Below are positions 35,348 through 43,675 of a stretch of 64,000 bases of DNA, piece by piece (positions within the stretch are counted from its first letter, which is position 1; each line of letters starts with the position of its first letter). The notes below the pieces were generated by a model, which searched no databases, was not told the origin of the DNA, and saw only the letters and a program-made list of their open reading frames with translations. The DNA is from Tolypothrix bouteillei VB521301 (GTDB lineage: Bacteria; Cyanobacteriota; Cyanobacteriia; Cyanobacteriales; Nostocaceae): the NCBI RefSeq assembly GCF_000760695.4, contig NZ_JHEG04000001.1:2886452-2950451 (forward strand), written 5' to 3'. The translations under genes were made by a program, and so were the position numbers.

Positions 35348-38300
35348 TATAATTCTTTGTCGGACAGTAAAAGCTGCAAGCTTTAACCAAAGCTCTACCT
35401 CTGTATCCCCCTCTTTGCGTCTCTGTGGTTCAATAAAGCAAACTTCCAAAAACTCAAACAAAGCTTTTTGAAACTTCTCTTTCAAATCCCCATCCCCTTG
35501 TAAAAGTTCCCGACGATCGCAAAAGGCGTGTGTCCAAGGTGCAACAGCTTCTTTTACGGGTGCGGGATGTTGGCTCCACAAATTAGCAGCTTGTTCAAAA
35601 ATGGCAGCATCTATATCAACTAGATTCAGTAATTCTTGCCATTTATGAAATACTAAAAACTTAGCAGTTGCTTTGAGAATATTTCCATTACCGTACAAAA
35701 CCCGTACTTGGACGGCATCTTTTGCTTTACCATCAGGAGATATATGGTCTTTTGCTTCCTTTTCTGCTTCCCACATATTCTCTAACGTAATAGCAAGGGG
35801 TACGGAATGATGCGCGATCGCAATCCCAAAGCTAATTGTTGCTCGTTCCCCCATTGTAAATAAAGGTCGTTTGGCAATAGAATTGGCGGAATGAGTTGCT
35901 GGTAATTGCCAGTAATCACCCCGGCTTTGAAACTCACCTCTTGGATCTTCTTTTCCTTGGAAACATTGGCGGATATCCCAAAGCCATCTATCCCATTCCC
36001 AAAGATTGGTGTAGGCTAAGACATCATCACCACCGCCATATATCAGGCGTCCCGCATAGCGTTGTTCGGTCAGGTAAGGAACAAGTTCATTGGAGAAGTC
36101 CAACAAAGCACGGCTGAGAGCGTTGTGAGTGGAAGGTCCGATGCGTTTCTGAGTTGTGAGAAACTCTTTAAAGCGCTGGGCTATTGATTGGTTTCTCTCC
36201 TTGTCACCCTCTTCCATTTTCTGAATTTGATTCTTTAAATCTTGGGGGATGTAATCAAGGTAATCTTTGAGTGGTATTCCTTTAAGCCATTGACTCATTC
36301 CGTCACCGTCCCCAGCTGCTAGCACGTACCAACTTGCAGGGTTGTTGTTGGGATAGAACCTATCTATGACTTTTTGAATGCTACAACGGTAATCTTGTTT
36401 GAGTTCTTCAATGTTTGGTGCTTCGCCATCCTCTACCAACCAGCCTGCATTCAGCAGACGGGGATGATTTTTCTTAGGTAAGGTGCGGCGATTATCTATC
36501 CAAGGAATTCCCCATTTGCTTCTCATACCTTCTATGACTTCTTGAGTCCACTCGAACTCATGCATGATGGTTTGACAAGCTTGGTTGAAGTGTTTCCAAT
36601 GGTCTAGTCTTTCTGTCTCTTCCATGACTTTGAGATAGCCTGCAACTCCGGCTGTCAAATCTGGGTAAGAGGCTTCTATTTGTTCGGTATCTTCTAAAGT
36701 TAATAATTCTGGCAGAATTTTCTCCAAACAGCGCTTGACGGTTTCGGTAGCATTGAGTTGTTCTCTACCATCAAACAAGCCTGCTTGTCTTTGCCAGCAT
36801 TTTTTGGTGTCTCCTTCACTCACCCAGTCTTGTTGGGGATGAACAACGGGACCAATACCGGATACGGTGGAACGAGGACCAAAGGCTGTTGGAAGTTGCC
36901 AGTTTCGGGCATTTTTGACTGATGTTAAAGTGTATCTGGTTTGATCGAAAATGCTAGCCCACCAAGAACCAACATTGATGCTAAATTTTCTGTGTTGAGT
37001 GTCAAAACGGAGTTTGGCAGCTTCTAGAAGAAATTCTCGTTCTTTTGGTTTAAAGAGTGTTTGTTCGTCTTGTAAGTTATAGGCTTGGTTTTGGGTATCT
37101 ATCCATTGTTGGAATAAGGTTTCTTTTTCTTCTTCAAAACAAATGGTATTTTTTAGCTGTAAGCCTTTTTCGTCTTTACCAATAGGCATTGCAGCCCAGT
37201 AAAACTGCCATTGGGATTGCAGCCAGCCTTCCCATGTTTTGCTATCGGCTTGTAAGTTTGGCATCCAATGACGGTTGTCTTGTAATTCTTCAAAAACTAA
37301 CTTGCTAATTTCTTGCCATGCTTGCTTGACTGTCTGTTCTGCCGTTTGCATGGCTGCTTTAACTTTGTCTTTTGGCAGAATGAGGACTATAACGTTGGGA
37401 AATCCTGCTGTTAGGAGCTTGCGATCGCATGGTTTATCGATCCAGTCTTTAAAATCTGGGTATTTTTGTAACAACCAGTGATCTATGAGTGGTTGTTGGA
37501 ACAGACTGGGATATAACAAGGTATCGGGACCGTATTGTAAAGCCAGTTGCCAGGAGACTTTGGCACAAAGGTAGTGCAGTATCCAAGAACCCGCCCAGAA
37601 ATCGCGCATTTTGCGACTGGCTTTTATCAGTTCTTGGACTGGCGTGAAGGTAAAGCTTGCTAAGTAGGGATGGGATAGGGTATTTTGTGAAGACCAACGT
37701 TTGAGTTGTTCTGTTGTCAGATCGTATCCGGCTAATGCACCTGAAAGGGCGGCTGTTATACTGGCGTGACTCCAAATGGAACTGTCTGGAAAGCGGGTTT
37801 CCGCAGGCATTAGGATGAGAGATTTATCCTGAAATTCTTGGCAAACAGCTTCTGGCAAACAACGCCACAGCCACCAGTGGAGCTGTTTGTAATTTTCCTT
37901 TTTCTTTGCTTCGGTGGGAATTTTATCCAACAAGTTTTGTTCTTGTTTTTGGAGATATTCGCGTCGGTTTTTGAGGACTTCCGAGTGCTGTGGAATTTTG
38001 AAGTCTAGTTTGGCTCCCGAAAGTAGGTGGGCAATTTCCAAGCCCCTGTCATTGTAGCTGACACTTTGAATGATACTGCCGATGGCACCGCGATCGCTAG
38101 CTGAAGAAATCCAGTCTGCTTGGTGAATGTGTTTCATGACTGTACCTCCTGAAGATTCAGGGTTCCAGCCGTTGTCAACCCAATTTTGCATCACTGGCAA
38201 TTGTTGCCAGAAGCTATTTTCACCTCGTCCCGATCCATTGTTATGTAGTGCTTTTAGCACGGGGTCATGGAGTAATCCCCAGATTTTAGCTTGCCAGTAT

Positions 38301-38374
38301 GCTTCTGACACAGGCGAATTCCTTATTGTGGTATCCAGTATGGATTGTATGAATTGATATCCCTGAATGTCCAA
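35339..38374 (-). CDS. cmr2: Cas10/Cmr2, signalling subunit of the type III-B complex
   Basis: A 1011-residue Cas10. The N-terminal HD nuclease pair is in KIWGLLHDPVLKAL (His36-Asp37). FTPVQELIKASRKMRDFWAG (about residue 245) is the first palm-like signature. The catalytic palm motif RLIYGGGDDVLAY (about residue 778) has an intact GGDD, needed to make cyclic oligoadenylates. SFGIAIAHHSVPLAITLENM follows. The frame has no ATG between its upstream stop and the conserved N-terminus; TTG at 38374 is the best start, which may mean low expression. The C-terminal stop is formed by a 7-bp repeat array. It heads the cmr gene run; the gap after it holds repeats and the four-helix-bundle gene. Confidence 0.92.
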   Translation of the reverse strand: MDIQGYQFIQSILDTTIRNSPVSEAYWQAKIWGLLHDPVLKALHNNGSGRGENSFWQQLPVMQNWVDNGWNPESSGGTVMKHIHQADWISSASDRGAIGSIIQSVSYNDRGLEIAHLLSGAKLDFKIPQHSEVLKNRREYLQKQEQNLLDKIPTEAKKKENYKQLHWWLWRCLPEAVCQEFQDKSLILMPAETRFPDSSIWSHASITAALSGALAGYDLTTEQLKRWSSQNTLSHPYLASFTFTPVQELIKASRKMRDFWAGSWILHYLCAKVSWQLALQYGPDTLLYPSLFQQPLIDHWLLQKYPDFKDWIDKPCDRKLLTAGFPNVIVLILPKDKVKAAMQTAEQTVKQAWQEISKLVFEELQDNRHWMPNLQADSKTWEGWLQSQWQFYWAAMPIGKDEKGLQLKNTICFEEEKETLFQQWIDTQNQAYNLQDEQTLFKPKEREFLLEAAKLRFDTQHRKFSINVGSWWASIFDQTRYTLTSVKNARNWQLPTAFGPRSTVSGIGPVVHPQQDWVSEGDTKKCWQRQAGLFDGREQLNATETVKRCLEKILPELLTLEDTEQIEASYPDLTAGVAGYLKVMEETERLDHWKHFNQACQTIMHEFEWTQEVIEGMRSKWGIPWIDNRRTLPKKNHPRLLNAGWLVEDGEAPNIEELKQDYRCSIQKVIDRFYPNNNPASWYVLAAGDGDGMSQWLKGIPLKDYLDYIPQDLKNQIQKMEEGDKERNQSIAQRFKEFLTTQKRIGPSTHNALSRALLDFSNELVPYLTEQRYAGRLIYGGGDDVLAYTNLWEWDRWLWDIRQCFQGKEDPRGEFQSRGDYWQLPATHSANSIAKRPLFTMGERATISFGIAIAHHSVPLAITLENMWEAEKEAKDHISPDGKAKDAVQVRVLYGNGNILKATAKFLVFHKWQELLNLVDIDAAIFEQAANLWSQHPAPVKEAVAPWTHAFCDRRELLQGDGDLKEKFQKALFEFLEVCFIEPQRRKEGDTEVELWLKLAAFTVRQRIIEL

Positions 38375-38551
38375 TAACAGCCAATATTTCTGAAGAAAGA
38401 TTTTGATTATCCAAACTGGCTTCCCGTAAGGTTTTCAGCTACAAACGACACCTCAAATGGATATTTTCTTTTTGTTGACTTTTTTAAAGTTTTGTGTTTT
38501 TCATCTTGAATTTAATGCGACGGACTGCGACAAGAAGAATTTGGAGATTGT

Positions 38552-39150
38552 TTAATTTGGAAATCCCTTAGCAGCAAAGATATCTTCTGCTGTCAAGTTT
38601 AACTCTGGAAATGTGGGTGATACGATGCGTTCGCGTCCCCGAAACTGCATCATTTGATATTCCTCTTCAACCAAAGAATAAATAAAGATAGTGGGTTGTT
38701 TGGGATTGCCAGTAAATTTTTTACTACCTAAAGCCAAATAATCAACAATCCAATATTCAGGAATTTTCATACCTTCGTAGACTCCATACTTTGTATAGTA
38801 GTCATCCCGCCAATTTGTACTAACGACTTCAATAACTAATGGAATGGAATCACCTTGAGTTACAGTAGACTCTTTTTCCCATAGCGGTTCATTCACTAAA
38901 TTATTACGGTTTAGTACGAGCACATCCGGTGAATAACCAGATTCATTTTCTAAAGGTTTCACTAATGCTACTTTAGGTATAAAGAAAGGGAGTTTTAATC
39001 TTATATACTCAAAGGTAAGTAAAGAGCTATAAATCCTATAATTTCTTCATATTTTCCTAGTGGTTGTGGCATTTCAATAATGACTCCATCATGTAGTTCG
39101 TAACGATTTCCACCTGCGGGTTTCCATTTCACGAATTCTTCAAATGTCAT
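38552..39150 (-). pseudogene. Uma2-family (DUF820) nuclease-like gene with one frameshift
   Basis: From the ATG at 39150 the frame reads MTFEEFVKWKPAGGNRYELH, DGVIIEMPQPLGKYEEIIGF and breaks near 39015. One base out, it continues LTFEYIRLKLPFFIPKVALV, KPLENESGYSPDVLVLNRNN, IPLVIEVVSTNWRDDYYTKY, IPEYWIVDYLALG, and ends at 38552. This is a Uma2 protein, a PD-(D/E)XK-type family very common in cyanobacteria. Apart from the single-base deletion it is full length (about 199 codons). It lies between cas10 and the array with its start near the terminal repeat. The frameshift could be a sequencing error. Confidence 0.8.
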
Positions 39151-39219
39151 GTGATTATTTCCAATCAATTAGTTTCCCTAGCAAGTAGGGACAGTTTTAA
39201 GTGCTAAGGAACGGAATAA

Positions 39220-41325
39220 CCCACATTCCGCACTTCAAAATGTAGTATAAAGAGTCACATAATTCTTTTCCAATATATGTAAATAAAAGTACACAAATTT
39301 TTTCAGTAATTGGGCATTGAGTTGGCATGAACAAATAAACCAAAAGCAAAGTAGAAAGCGGCTAAAAAGCTGATGAATAATTGATTTCCAGCTTTTGATA
39401 AAACTAAATATACATTGCTTAAGTTCAAGTGGGACAATCAGAAAAACTCAAAAATATTTGAGAGGTAAAAAATGTTCCCAATCTCAGATGCAAAAATTAA
39501 GAATATCGACCACTTAGGAATAGTAGCTGGGTTGATTGACGAAATAGGAATAGTTGAAACAATAAATTCTAAATTAGGAATAGATCCCCGAGAGAAGATT
39601 TCATCAGGAATATTGGTGAAAGCGATTTTAATCAATGGATTAGGATTTGTATCAAGACCTTTATATTTATTTAACCAGTTTTTTGAAGATAAAGGAATCG
39701 AAATATTATTGGGTTCAGATGTAAAAAAAGATTATATAAATGATGATAAACTGGGAAGAGTTATGGATAAATTATATAGATATGGATTGAATAATCTGTT
39801 TATAGAAATTGGATTATCAGTGATTAAAAAATTTCAGATAGATACAAAATATTCACATCTAGATGCGACATCATTTCATTTGCATGGAGAATATAAAAGT
39901 GGAGAAAAGCAGGAAAAAAAAGAAGAAGTAAGTAGAGAAAGACCAATAATTGTAACCAAAGGATATTCTCGTGACCATAGGCCAGATTTGAAACAATGTA
40001 TTTTAGATTTAATTACAAGTAGTGATGGAGATATACCGTTATTAATGAGAGCGGGAGATGGGAATGAAGCTGATAAAGCTGTATTTGGAAAAATTTTAGT
40101 AGAGTTTAAAAAACAAATAGATTTTGAAAGTATTATGGTTTGCGATAGTGCATTATATAGTCAAGAAAATCTCCAATTAATCGAACATCTAAAATGGATA
40201 AGTAGAGTACCGATGACAATTAAAAAAGCACATGAATTAGTGAAGTCTGTAGAGATAGAAGAGATAAGTGCATTATATAGAGATAAAAGAGCAGCTCTAA
40301 ATTTAGATGGATATAAGTGGAAAGAAGAAATAGTAAATTATGGTGGAATTAAACAAATATGGCTAATAGTAGAAAGTCAAAAAAGAAAAAAAAGTGATTT
40401 AGAAAAGCTAGAGAAAAAGCTAAAAAAAGAAAAAGAGAAAGTTGAAAAACTGCTGAAATCTTTAAAAAAAGAAGATTTTGAAACGCCGGAGCAAGCCAGA
40501 TACAAACAAAAAAACATCAATAAAAACTTGAAACTATTTGAAATTAAAAATGTTCAAATTTTTGAAAGTCAATCAAAAGAGAATCAGACTATTTATAAAA
40601 TATCAGGAGTCATTCAGGAAAAAATAGAAGAGATAGAAATCCAAAGAAAAGAAGCAGGAAGATTTATTTTAGCGACTAATTTAGTAGACGAGACTAAGTT
40701 AGAGCCAGAAGAAATTCTCAGAAATTATAAAAATCAACAATCATGTGAACGAGGATTTAGATTTCTGAAAGATCCATTATTTTTTGCTGATAGTTTTTTT
40801 GTAGAAAATCCTGAAAGAATAGAGACGATGTTATTTTTAATGTCTCTGTGTTTATTAGTTTATAATCTTGGTCAAGGAACTAGAAACAGCTTAAAAAAGT
40901 CAAAATAGGAATCAAAAATCAATTAGGTAAATTAACTTTCAGTCCTACATTAAGGTGGGTATTTCAATGCTTTCAAGGTATTCATATTTTAATTTTAAAC
41001 GGTGTTAGTCAAATAGTTAATTTAACAGAAGAGCGTCATTTTATTTTGAATAATCTGCCATCATCTTGTCAAAATATTATTTACTTTCTTAATTTAAACA
41101 GTATATGGAGAGTGAATAAAAATTTATCAATCCCGAGGAAATCATAATTATTTCTCCAATTTCTAGTGCTTAAATAACCTGTTCTATTAGTTAAATATTT
41201 AATGTTAGATAAGTTTTATTTATGCCATCATTTGGTTCAATATTCTTTTCTTAATTATCCTAATTTTTTGACTTTTACGTTGATTGTAACCTCTTGGTAC
41301 TTCAAATTGAAATGCGGAATGTGGG
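39220..41325 (+). mobile_element. IS1634-family insertion sequence inside a CRISPR spacer
   Basis: A 2106-bp element. The ends are inverted repeats CCCACATTCCGCA(C/T)TTCAA (39220 onward, and complementary from 41325 backward). It is flanked by the 6-bp duplication GAATAA at 39214-39219 and 41326-41331. It carries a single transposase gene on the plus strand. Family assignment comes from the transposase; 5-6 bp duplications fit IS1634. Both ends and the duplication are intact, so the insertion is probably fairly recent. Confidence 0.9.
39472..41147 (+). CDS. IS1634-family transposase, needs a -1 frameshift
   Basis: The first frame (39472-40908, 478 codons) gives MFPISDAKIKNIDHLGIVAG, YSHLDATSFHLHGEY (first catalytic Asp region), YSRDHRPDLKQCILDLITSS, AGDGNEADKAVFG, MVCDSALYSQENL (second Asp region) and YKNQQSCERGFRFLKDPLFF (Glu region): a DDE transposase with the N-terminal DUF4277-type domain. 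It then ends early after RNSLKKSK. At 40893-40899 the codons read A AAA AAG, a classic slippery heptamer. A -1 slip there continues VKIGIKNQLGKLTFSPTLRW to a stop at 41147, giving a 558-residue protein of normal family length. Either programmed frameshifting or a one-base indel explains this. Confidence 0.85.
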
Positions 41326-41454
41326 GAATAAGGCTTGTAAGTTTCCAATCAATTAGTTTCCCTAGCAAGTAGGGACAGCGTGATACAGCAACAGCAAAGC
41401 TCGAAGCAACAGTGGTCAGTTTCCAATCAATTAGTTTCCCTAGCGAGTAGGGAC

Positions 41455-41638
41455 CCCTCTAGTTTAGACCCTTACCCCGTAAGGAGTCCAGAGGCAGTTT
41501 GCGAGGGGGTCAGAAATTGAGACGGGAAAAGGGAAAAAACTCATCATAAAAATCGCTGAAACGCTTATAGGACAGGGCGGCGAGGGGGTCAACGGAAGAA
41601 TCGGTGTTTCAGACTTTTACCGACCCCCTCGCCGCTAA
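41455..41638 (-). promoter_or_regulatory. CRISPR leader with repeated GACCCCCTCGC motif
   Basis: This 184-bp stretch lies between the cas2 stop and the first repeat. On the minus strand GACCCCCTCGC occurs at 41501-41511 and within 41577-41590. The latter is a 14-bp block, GACCCCCTCGCCGC, that faces its exact complement at 41622-41635 over 31 nt, forming a large hairpin right after cas2. The hairpin may end the cas1-cas2 transcript; the direct motif copies may guide spacer integration. An AT-rich patch (TTTTTATGATGAGTTTTTTCCC) could hold the array promoter. Confidence 0.65.
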
Positions 41639-41917
41639 TTAGACAATTATCGAACCAGGTAGCTCTGTTACGGGAGGACCAACGCCCCAAGTCTCGACTT
41701 GTCCCCAAGTGTGCTGGGACAAAGGATAAAATCGCACGCTGTCTTCTGCAAGTTTTACCTTCTTCTTCAGCCTTTGACAAAGTTCTTTGTACTTACTTGG
41801 GGGTAATTGGCACTCAAAAACTGAGTACTGTACGCGCTTGCCATATCCTTCTAACAAATCTGATACCTTTTTGCGCCGTTTGTCGCAAGGAATATCATAA
41901 GCTACCACGTATAACAT
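41639..41917 (-). CDS. cas2: Cas2
   Basis: A 92-residue Cas2 beginning MLYVVAYDIPCDKRRKKVSD, with the conserved Asp in YDIP, then LLEGYGKRVQYSVFECQLPP and VRFYPLSQ. Cas2 dimers bridge two Cas1 dimers in the spacer integrase. It starts 3 bp after the cas1 stop codon, so the two are co-transcribed, and it is followed by the leader hairpin. Confidence 0.95.
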   Translation of the reverse strand: MLYVVAYDIPCDKRRKKVSDLLEGYGKRVQYSVFECQLPPSKYKELCQRLKKKVKLAEDSVRFYPLSQHTWGQVETWGVGPPVTELPGSIIV

Positions 41918-41920
41918 GAA

Positions 41921-42910
41921 CTAACGAATTAAATAAGGCTGGTACGCATGACTGGGATTGTAAACAAACTGCTTGTAAGCTTTGATTTGTTGAGTTAGCA
42001 AATCCCATTTGGGTTGTTTTTCCTCAAAGTCTGTTTGCACTTCCTCCTCCATACGCTGTAAAAATGCCTTGAGATACTTTCGCCGTCCAGAATCGTTTAA
42101 GTAACAACCCCCATCGCGGTATTCAAAATCTTGTGTATTTACAGTTTTAGTATTAACTAACCACAAAACTAAGGAATCCACAATAGGAGCGCGAAATTCC
42201 TCAATGAGATCCGAAGAAAGAGCAGCATGGCGTTCCGATCCTTGGTGCAGGCAAGCATAATAAGGATCGAGTCCCTGTACTTCTATCATTGCTAGTATGT
42301 GATTCCACAGCACTTGATAACCAAAACTCAACATGGCATTGACGGGGTTTCCTGGTGGACGGCGGCTGCGTCCGGTAAAGACGAATTCTGAATTGGTCAA
42401 ACATTCTCCAAAAGCAGAAAAATATTGTGCCGCACCCGAACCTTCAAACCCCATTAATCGTTCCCAACTATCAGCTTCTGCAGCTTGCGAAACTAAATAA
42501 TCCAGGCTTTGCAATGCTTGTTCCAACACTTGCGACTCAAGCCTCTTTCTCTGTCGTCGTAACAGCACGCGACTGTTTTTTAATTTTGCTTGTACGATCG
42601 CCCTAGCGGTAACGAGCTTTTCCACAGGTGACAGCTGCTGTTGATAGCGACACAATTGCCGATACCCCCGCTCAATAGGTAAGATTCGTCCGTAACAAAA
42701 TCCCATGCGAGAAAGATAAACAATAGGAATATCTCGCCAAAGACAAGCACGAATTGCTTGCGTACTGACTTGTGACTTACCAAAAATCAGAACTTGTTCC
42801 AAGAGTGGTAACTGCACTTCAGCACAAATAGTCTCTCCCTGTTTGACGATCAACATTTCTTGCTGTAAAGAAACATAGCAATTCTGCTGGGAAACATATA
42901 GTGTTCTCAT
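41921..42910 (-). CDS. cas1: Cas1
   Basis: A 329-residue Cas1 integrase without fused reverse transcriptase or Cas4. The N-terminal beta-domain is MRTLYVSQQNCYVSLQQEML, with the usual VQLPLLEQVLIFGKSQVSTQ. The catalytic Glu is in LMGFEGSGAAQYFSAFGE, and the other metal ligands are in YYACLHQGSERHAALSSDLI and EEFRAPIVDSLVL (His, Glu/Asp). GNPVNAMLSFGYQVLWNHIL is the characteristic helix between them. It is first in the cas1-cas2 pair. Confidence 0.96.
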   Translation of the reverse strand: MRTLYVSQQNCYVSLQQEMLIVKQGETICAEVQLPLLEQVLIFGKSQVSTQAIRACLWRDIPIVYLSRMGFCYGRILPIERGYRQLCRYQQQLSPVEKLVTARAIVQAKLKNSRVLLRRQRKRLESQVLEQALQSLDYLVSQAAEADSWERLMGFEGSGAAQYFSAFGECLTNSEFVFTGRSRRPPGNPVNAMLSFGYQVLWNHILAMIEVQGLDPYYACLHQGSERHAALSSDLIEEFRAPIVDSLVLWLVNTKTVNTQDFEYRDGGCYLNDSGRRKYLKAFLQRMEEEVQTDFEEKQPKWDLLTQQIKAYKQFVYNPSHAYQPYLIR

Positions 42911-42949
42911 GGGTTGAGTTAAGGGTTAGTGGACAGTAGTTGGTAGTTA

Positions 42950-43080
42950 TACTAAATCCGCGTCTTGTACCCCCCTTTATAATTCAGTCCGCGCAGGCGG
43001 ACTTTGTTTGTATAGCCGTGATTTCAATCACTTTGTTTGTATAGCCATGATTTCAATCACAAACATATTTTTTCTTTGCG
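42950..43080. repeat. Dispersed hairpin repeat
   Basis: Contains ACTAAATCCGCGTCTTGTAC, then AGTCCGCGCAGGCGGACT and twice TTTGTTTGTATAGCC(A/G)TGATTTCAATCAC. The same modules occur at 1850-1960, 44903-45370 and 48035-48135. No gene lies in the gap. Confidence 0.7.
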
Positions 43081-43120
43081 CCCGTACTCTTGAAATTTCC
43101 TACTCCACACCCTATTCCTC

Positions 43121-43405
43121 TTAACCTCTCCACCACCTACTTAAAGATGATTGACGCCGACGACTGGTATTTTCTCGTCTTGAATCGGAAGAAAGCACTT
43201 CAACACGCCGTTGTGGTTCCAACCAAGCAATAACTCTGTCAGCGACGCTAGATACTGCGAAAGTCGTTAAAGTAAGCAATAGTGTATTAATAATTACCGC
43301 AGCTAATCCCAAGGGGGCAATCAGCAAGATAATAAGAGTAATACCGCCCGTAAAAACAGACACTAAAGTGTTGCGTATGGTAGAAACACGCGGAGAAACG
43401 TACAT
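43121..43405 (-). CDS. Small membrane protein, possibly Csx18-like CRISPR-associated protein
   Basis: A 94-residue protein from the Met at 43405 (a Met 22 codons upstream is also possible). MYVSPRVSTIRNTLVSVFTG is followed by a hydrophobic hairpin (GITLIILLIAPLGLAAVIIN, TLLLTLTTFAVSSVADRVIA), two adjacent membrane helices, then a basic, Arg/Ser-rich tail. The APLGLAAVIINT pattern is one I associate with the small membrane protein named Csx18 in cyanobacterial type III loci. The gene's place directly upstream of cas1, same strand, fits. A membrane protein in such a locus may anchor or disrupt the membrane after signalling, but that is inference. Confidence 0.6.
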   Translation of the reverse strand: MYVSPRVSTIRNTLVSVFTGGITLIILLIAPLGLAAVIINTLLLTLTTFAVSSVADRVIAWLEPQRRVEVLSSDSRRENTSRRRQSSLSRWWRG

Positions 43406-43675
43406 AAAGATTGGCGATCGCTTGTCGTCTTTTGAAATTCTAGGTGTATAATATGCAGCGCTGCATGACATTAAGATATTCGATAAATCTTAAAAAAGCT
43501 CGAAAAAGAGAATAATTCACGGTTTCTTCACAAAGCACAAAAACCTTGCCAATCCTGGAATAGATTGATACAACATTGGGATAAGTCATATTTTCTATTT
43601 ATCAACCTAGAGAAAAGTGGAACAAACCCCTAACAGGGGTCATTAGTTGCTGGTTACCAATCACCGTTAATATAA

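Larger units (their letters stand above)
39157..41454 (-). CRISPR. CRISPR array, three repeats, interrupted by an IS1634-type element
   Basis: Three 36-bp repeats lie at 41419-41454, 41341-41376 and 39157-39192. On the minus strand each begins GTCCCTACT(C/T)GCTAGGG and ends GATTGGAAAC, with a small stem CCCTA/TAGGG; the GGAAAC end is the usual 5' handle. The leader-proximal copy differs by one base (C instead of T), and the distal copy ends in T instead of C, as terminal repeats often do. Spacer 1 is 41377-41418 (42 nt). Spacer 2 is split by the insertion element; its halves 41332-41340 and 39193-39219 plus one target copy make 36 nt. Orientation follows cas1-cas2-leader-array. Confidence 0.9.

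Noticed and set aside
39438..39635. Minus-strand 65-codon frame over the IS transposase start
   Set aside because: It overlaps the conserved N-terminus of the transposase and has no ribosome binding site or homology.
41921..42910. RT-Cas1 fusion for RNA spacer capture
   Set aside because: Cas1 is 329 residues with a normal N-terminus, and no RT domain is fused or adjacent.
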